Assembly (NCBI GenBank): GCA_038323835.1
Contig: JBBQHI010000012.1
Span: 1 to 64,000 of the forward strand
DNA length: 64,000 bases
Origin: JACVRW01 sp038323835
GTDB taxonomy: Bacteria > Actinomycetota > Thermoleophilia > Solirubrobacterales > Thermoleophilaceae
Direction: 5' to 3'
Positions within the stretch are counted from its first letter, which is position 1, and each line of letters opens with the position of its first letter. A program made the position numbers and the translations under genes. The notes beneath the pieces are model-generated. The model ran no database searches, was not told the origin of the DNA, and was given only the letters and a program-made list of their open reading frames with translations. Below, in pieces: positions 59,617-64,000 of this stretch.

Positions 59617-61050
59617 TCAGAGGCCCCGCCGCAGCACCGCCTGCGCGGCCGAATAGCCGCACATCCCGTGCACCCCCCCGCCCGGCGGCGTGGACGCCGA
59701 GCAGATGAAGATGCCGGGGTCTGGGGTCGCGTAGGGCACGGGCCGCACGGCGGGCCGGGTGAACAGCTGGCGCAGGTCCTGCATGCCGCCGTTGATGTCT
59801 CCGCCGACGTAGTTCGGGTTGTGGCGCTCCATGTCGGCGGGGCCCATGGCCCGCCGTGCGGTCACGAGTGCCCCGAACCCGGGTGCGAAACGCTCTATCT
59901 GGGCCTCGATCCGCTCTCCCATGTCCACGCCGGAGCCGTTCGGCACGTGGCAGTAGGCCCACAGCGTGTGCTTGCCCGGCGGGGCGCGGCCGGGGTCGAA
60001 CAGCGACTGCTGGGCCACCAGCACGAAGGGGCGCTCCGCCTCCCGGCCCCCGGCCACCTCGGCCTCCGAGGCGGCAATCTCCTCGAGCGTGCCTCCGACG
60101 TGCACCGTGCCCGCCCGTCGGCACTCCGGCGCGGTCCAGGGCACGGGGCCGTCGAGGGCGAGGTCGAGCTTTAACACGCCGGGCCCGTAGCGGTAGCGGG
60201 CCAGCTCGCGGCGGTAGCGCTCGGGGAGCCGGTGGCCGGCCAGGACCAGCACCTGCCGCGGTGTGACGTCGAGGAGCACTGCCTTCGACGGCGGAAGGGC
60301 ATCCACGCTCTCGACGCGGGTGCCGGTCCGGATCTCGCCCCCCAGCGAGCACAGGTACGAGGCCATCGCGTCGGGTATCGCCTGCGATCCGCCGCGGGCC
60401 ACGGGCCAGCCGGAGTGGTGCGCGAGCATCGACAGCACGAGTCCGAACGCGGCGGTGACCGGGCGGTCCAGCCGCAGCATGGAGTGGGCCGCCGACCCGG
60501 CGAACAGCGCGCGGGCGCGGGGTTCGGAGAAGCGGGACCGCGCCAGCCCGGTGGCGGACCTGGCCGCGCTCCGCCCGAAGCGCGCAAGCGCGAGCGGGTG
60601 CCGGGGTGGGCGCGCCGGGCCGAGCAGGATGGGCAGCAGGCGCGGCGTGTCCCGCACCAGCGGAGCCATCAGCGAGCGGTAGGCGTCCCCGTCGCGTCCG
60701 CCGATCGAGGCGGACGTCTCGTCCAGCGAGCGGGCGAGCACCACAGCGGTGCCGTCGTCCAGCGGGTGGGCCAGCGGCACGCCGGGATGGATCATCTCCA
60801 GCCCGTGCTCCTCCAGCGGGAGGCGGCCCAGGAACGGCGAGGCCGCCGTGAGGGCGTGCACGGCCGAGCACACGTCGTGCACGTATCGGGGCAGCGTCAG
60901 CTCGGCCGAGCGCGCCCCACCGCCCACAGTGTCGGCCTGCTCGAGCACGAGCACCGACCGGCCCGACTGGGCGATCGCGATGGCCGCGGCCAGGCCGTTG
61001 GGCCCGGAGCCGACGACCACCACATCGCGCTGCGGCTCCCGGATGGTCAT
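59617..61050 (-). CDS. FAD-dependent oxidoreductase, phytoene-desaturase/PYROXD2-like
   Basis: A 477-residue flavoprotein of the NAD(P)/FAD amine-oxidase/CrtI-like group. The FAD motif VVGSGPNGLAAAIAIAQSG begins at about residue 11, followed by LVLEQADTVGGGARS. The C-terminal FAD-binding block is around GIFICSASTPPGGGVHGMCG. No carotenoid genes are adjacent, so a PYROXD2-like role is as likely as carotenoid desaturation. ATG at 61050 is the start. It shares direction with the upstream hydrolase (31-base gap). Confidence 0.88.
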   Translation of the reverse strand: MTIREPQRDVVVVGSGPNGLAAAIAIAQSGRSVLVLEQADTVGGGARSAELTLPRYVHDVCSAVHALTAASPFLGRLPLEEHGLEMIHPGVPLAHPLDDGTAVVLARSLDETSASIGGRDGDAYRSLMAPLVRDTPRLLPILLGPARPPRHPLALARFGRSAARSATGLARSRFSEPRARALFAGSAAHSMLRLDRPVTAAFGLVLSMLAHHSGWPVARGGSQAIPDAMASYLCSLGGEIRTGTRVESVDALPPSKAVLLDVTPRQVLVLAGHRLPERYRRELARYRYGPGVLKLDLALDGPVPWTAPECRRAGTVHVGGTLEEIAASEAEVAGGREAERPFVLVAQQSLFDPGRAPPGKHTLWAYCHVPNGSGVDMGERIEAQIERFAPGFGALVTARRAMGPADMERHNPNYVGGDINGGMQDLRQLFTRPAVRPVPYATPDPGIFICSASTPPGGGVHGMCGYSAAQAVLRRGL

Positions 61051-61081
61051 CGCGGCCGATTATCCCGCCGGCACCGCGCGC

Positions 61082-61924
61082 TCAGCCGCGGTCCGCGCCC
61101 GGCACGGCAGCGGCGCTGCCCGCCCGGGCGGTGTCCAGCACCAGGCCGGCCACCAGGTCGGGGCGATCCCACATCGGGATGTGGCCGCAGCCCGGCAGCA
61201 TCAGCGTCCGCGCACCCGGCACCTCCAGGTGCACCGGCCTGATCAGCCGGTCGAGCTCACCGAACGCGACCGTGAGCGGTACCAGGATCTGGTCCGGGTC
61301 GGTGAAGTGGGTCTCGCGCATGGCCGCATTCGTGGCCTCGTAGGCGGTGGCCCGGGCGTAGGAGTCCACCATCCGGATCGCCGCGCCGCGGGGCACGCGG
61401 TCGGGATCGCCCACCACGAAGCCGAGGGCCAGGCGGCGCGCGCGGCGACTGCGCAGCAGGAGCGGCAGCAGCGGGCGCAGCCTGCGCGCCAGGCTGTTCG
61501 CCCGCCCGCGCGCCGGAGGCCCTCCGGGCCGGCGCAAAGGGGCGCCCCACAGGCCGGCGGGGCAGATTGCGGTCACCGACAGAGCCCGCTCGGTCTTCCC
61601 CAGCTCGAGCGCCACCCAGCCGCCGAGGGAGTTGCCCACCAGATGCGCGCGGTCCAGGCCGAGGTCATCGAGCAGCTCGGCCACGGCGCCGGCCAGCGCC
61701 TGCGGCGACGGCGACACCCCCTCGGGGAGCGCCGGCGAGTGCCCAAACCCGGGCAGGTCCACCGCGATCACGTCGAGCTCGCCCGAGAGCGGCTCGAGCA
61801 CCGGCTCCCACACGCACAGCTCGCTTCCGATGCCGTGCAGAAGCACCACGGGCTCGCCCTCGCCCTGGCGGCGGTAGTTGAGGCCAGAGCCACGCGTGTC
61901 CTTCATGTCAGAGGACGTCGGCAC
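61082..61924 (-). CDS. Alpha/beta hydrolase
   Basis: A 280-residue hydrolase with oxyanion motif LLHGIGSELCVWEP, nucleophile elbow VGNSLGGW near residue 97 and catalytic histidine in GCGHIPMWD near 248. It resembles the hydrolase at 26314-27117 in both the motif spacing and the PAGFW/PAGLW block after the elbow, so the two are paralogues. Substrate is unknown. Likely in one unit with the FAD oxidoreductase downstream. Confidence 0.9.
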   Translation of the reverse strand: MPTSSDMKDTRGSGLNYRRQGEGEPVVLLHGIGSELCVWEPVLEPLSGELDVIAVDLPGFGHSPALPEGVSPSPQALAGAVAELLDDLGLDRAHLVGNSLGGWVALELGKTERALSVTAICPAGLWGAPLRRPGGPPARGRANSLARRLRPLLPLLLRSRRARRLALGFVVGDPDRVPRGAAIRMVDSYARATAYEATNAAMRETHFTDPDQILVPLTVAFGELDRLIRPVHLEVPGARTLMLPGCGHIPMWDRPDLVAGLVLDTARAGSAAAVPGADRG

Positions 61925-62016
61925 AGAAATGGATACGCGTGAGGGGCGGTCCCGGATCGGCCCGCCGTGGCCCCTTGCCCAGCCCCCGGCGGGGAGTTAG
62001 GGTCGCTCCACTCGCA

Positions 62017-64000
62017 ATGACCGGCCCTCTGTACCGCATCGGCCGGGTCTGTTCGCGTCATCACTGGCCCGTGATTGTCGCGTGGATCCTCGCCGCCGTC
62101 GCTCTCGTGCTCGTCGCAGGCGCGGCGGGGACACAGAACAGCGACAACCTCTCGCTGCCCGGGACCGACTCCAAGCGGGCCACGGACCTGCTTCAGACGC
62201 ACCTCCCGAAGCAGGCCTACGGAACCAATCCCATTGTGCTCCAGGCGCCGAGCGGCAAGCTCACCGACTCCAGTTACAAGAAGCCGATCGACGACACCGC
62301 CTCCTCGCTGAAAAAGGCCCCGCACGTGATCAAGGTGGTGAGCCCGCTCGATGCCGACGGGGCGAGCGCGCTCAGCAAGGACAAGACGATCGGCTACCTC
62401 TCGGTGACCCTCGACGAGGGCCCCAGCGACCTGACCGAGGAGGAGGCCCAGGACATCATCGACGCGGCAGATCCCGCCAAGGCCGCCGGCCTCGAGGTGG
62501 CCGCCGGCGGCTACGTCGGCAACGCCGTGTCCAAGGCCGACGAGGGCAACAGCGAGGCCATCGGCATCGCCGCCGCAATCGTGATCCTCCTGTTCGCGTT
62601 CGGGACCGTCACCGCCATGGCGCTCCCGATCGTCACGGCGATCTTCGGCCTGGCTGTGTCGCTCTCGATCATCAAGCTGCTCGGGCACGTGGCCGAGGTC
62701 CCCGACGTCTCGTCCACGCTGGCGACGATGATCGGGCTGGGCGTGGGGATCGACTACGCCCTCTTCATCGTCACCCGCCACAAGCTCCAGATGAACGACG
62801 GGATGGAGCTGCGCGAGTCGATCGCGCGCGCCACGGCCACCGCAGGCGGAGCGGTGGTGTTCGCGGGCGGCACGGTGGTGATCGCGCTCGTTTCGCTGCT
62901 CGCCTCCGGGATCCCGCTGGTGGGGACCATGGGGTACTGCGCGGCCGTGTCGGTGGTGGTGGCCGTGATGGCGGCCACCACGCTCCTTCCCGCCCTGCTT
63001 GGTGCCCTCGACTTCCGCATCAACTCGCTGCGCGTGAAGCTCGGCAGGACGCACCCGGACGACCACCAGCCGCACGGCTGGGCCCGCTGGGCCGGCGGCG
63101 TGGCCCGGCGGCCCTGGATCTCGGTGACCGCCGCCGTGCTGATCCTGGCGGTGCTGGCCACGCCGGTGCGGAACCTCCAGTTCGGCTCCTCGGACGCCGG
63201 CGAGAAGCCCGACAGCACCACGGCCCGCCAGGCGTTCGACCTGATCACGGAGGGCTTCGGCCCGGGGGCCAACGCCCCGCTGCTCGTGGGCACCACGCTG
63301 GGAAGCCCGGCCAAGGCTGACCAGAAGCAGCTGAACCAGGTGGAGCAGCAGCAGAAGCAGCTCACCCAGCAACAGCAGCAGCAGACCCAGCAGCTCGTGC
63401 AGCAGGGCGTGCCCCAGGATCAGGCCCAGCAGCAGGTGGACCAGCAGACGGCGAGCCAGCAGCAGCAGCTCGACGAGCAGAAGCAGCAGGCGTCATCGCC
63501 CACCACCGACACCCGGATCACCAACCTCCAGGACGCGATCAAGAAGACGAACGGCGTCCAGTCCGTGTCGCCGGCCACGCTGGACAAGGCCGGCACGTCC
63601 GGCGTCTTCACGGCGATTCCCACCACCGCGCCCTCCGACCAGAAGACCGAGGACCTGGTGGACCACCTTCGCTCCGACGTGATCCCGAGCGCCACAAAGG
63701 GCACCGACGAGAAGGCGTTCGTGGGCGGCCAGACCGCCGGCTACATCGACCTGGCCAACCGCATCTCGGACAAGCTCCCGTCGATGATCGCCATCGTGGT
63801 GGCGCTCAGCTCCCTCGTCCTGCTCCTGGCCTTCCGCTCGCTGTTGCTGCCGGTAAAGGCGGCGGTGGCCAACCTGCTCTCGGTGGCCGCCGCCTACGGG
63901 GTGGTGACCTTCGTGTTCCAGGAGGGCCACGGCGCGAAGCTGATCGGGCTCGAGGGCCCCACGCCGATCGTGAGCTACGTGCCGCTGCTCATGTTCGCGA
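62017..64000 (+). CDS. MMPL family RND transporter with glutamine-rich insert (C-terminus outside window)
   Basis: The first 661 residues of an actinobacterial MmpL/RND-type exporter. Helix 1 is at about 18-38; the first periplasmic domain is 40-180; helices 2-6 span about 185-335, with the GLGVGIDYALFIVTRH proton-relay segment near 243. A second periplasmic domain begins near 380. Residues about 436-492 are almost entirely Gln with scattered Glu, Lys and Thr, probably a coiled-coil or flexible insert. Such exporters move lipids or drugs. ATG at 62017 is used. The gene runs off the right edge. Confidence 0.92.
   Translation, partial: MTGPLYRIGRVCSRHHWPVIVAWILAAVALVLVAGAAGTQNSDNLSLPGTDSKRATDLLQTHLPKQAYGTNPIVLQAPSGKLTDSSYKKPIDDTASSLKKAPHVIKVVSPLDADGASALSKDKTIGYLSVTLDEGPSDLTEEEAQDIIDAADPAKAAGLEVAAGGYVGNAVSKADEGNSEAIGIAAAIVILLFAFGTVTAMALPIVTAIFGLAVSLSIIKLLGHVAEVPDVSSTLATMIGLGVGIDYALFIVTRHKLQMNDGMELRESIARATATAGGAVVFAGGTVVIALVSLLASGIPLVGTMGYCAAVSVVVAVMAATTLLPALLGALDFRINSLRVKLGRTHPDDHQPHGWARWAGGVARRPWISVTAAVLILAVLATPVRNLQFGSSDAGEKPDSTTARQAFDLITEGFGPGANAPLLVGTTLGSPAKADQKQLNQVEQQQKQLTQQQQQQTQQLVQQGVPQDQAQQQVDQQTASQQQQLDEQKQQASSPTTDTRITNLQDAIKKTNGVQSVSPATLDKAGTSGVFTAIPTTAPSDQKTEDLVDHLRSDVIPSATKGTDEKAFVGGQTAGYIDLANRISDKLPSMIAIVVALSSLVLLLAFRSLLLPVKAAVANLLSVAAAYGVVTFVFQEGHGAKLIGLEGPTPIVSYVPLLMFA

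Overview
The window is about 64 kb of very GC-rich DNA, densely packed with genes on both strands. Many start codons are GTG, and several operon junctions are ATGA or GTGA overlaps. The gene content (clpX/clpP/tig, an F420-dependent glucose-6-phosphate dehydrogenase, WS/DGAT acyltransferase, lutABC, MMPL and MoxR/DUF58/VWA genes) points to an actinobacterium. Class Thermoleophilia (Solirubrobacterales-like) is my best guess by inference. I found no rRNA, tRNA, CRISPR array, transposase, integrase or phage gene.

Layout. 1-5009: the conserved tig-clpP-clpX block (minus strand), split by a divergent MFS exporter/TetR pair with two matching palindromic operators. 5155-11409: a peptidoglycan-hydrolase fusion (M14 peptidase plus amidase_2), then rnd, a small helical protein, an acyl-CoA carboxylase carboxyltransferase and an amidohydrolase. 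11435-17666: sulfotransferase, TetR remnant, WS/DGAT, DHFR-like reductase, VOC dioxygenase, and a TetR gene divergent from an intact diguanylate cyclase. 17674-19044: two frameshifted genes, a lipase-like hydrolase and a DUF4396 gene behind a CsoR-type copper operator. 19041-23172: lutABC and a secreted beta-propeller. 23219-30187: a secreted esterase, a hairpin repeat cluster, an orphan peptide-binding lipoprotein, and a tight hydrolase/Baeyer-Villiger-type monooxygenase/GMC dehydrogenase operon that reads as a complete alcohol to ketone to ester to acid route.

30352-37604: an EamA transporter, then a small RiPP-like locus: a frameshifted HPr-kinase-like gene, an asparagine-synthetase homologue without the glutaminase cysteine, and a 41-residue precursor-like ORF with a lasso-leader-like motif. 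A GH6 enzyme, a quinone-reductase-like gene and a decayed EamA gene follow. 37737-45085: a DUF1800/DUF1501/cupredoxin secretion operon, a degenerate PAS-GGDEF-EAL protein, a thioesterase, an HSL-family hydrolase and an ArsR-like regulator. 45086-47062: a graveyard of gene fragments (GT2, GT39, phenylacetate-CoA ligase) around an intact VOC gene. 47063-52397: citryl-CoA-lyase-like protein, a two-component system and a secreted GH3 enzyme. 52473-56663: a VWA-MoxR-DUF58-VWA operon. 56887-64000: fgd, an SDR, an unknown secreted protein, an FAD oxidoreductase, an alpha/beta hydrolase and a truncated MMPL transporter with a glutamine-rich insert.

Two themes stand out. One is a dispersed hairpin repeat family (near 2.3, 15.6 and 24.5 kb). 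The other is a run of genes broken by single-base indels in short G or C runs, which are either young pseudogenes or assembly errors. This matters for judging the RiPP and copper loci.
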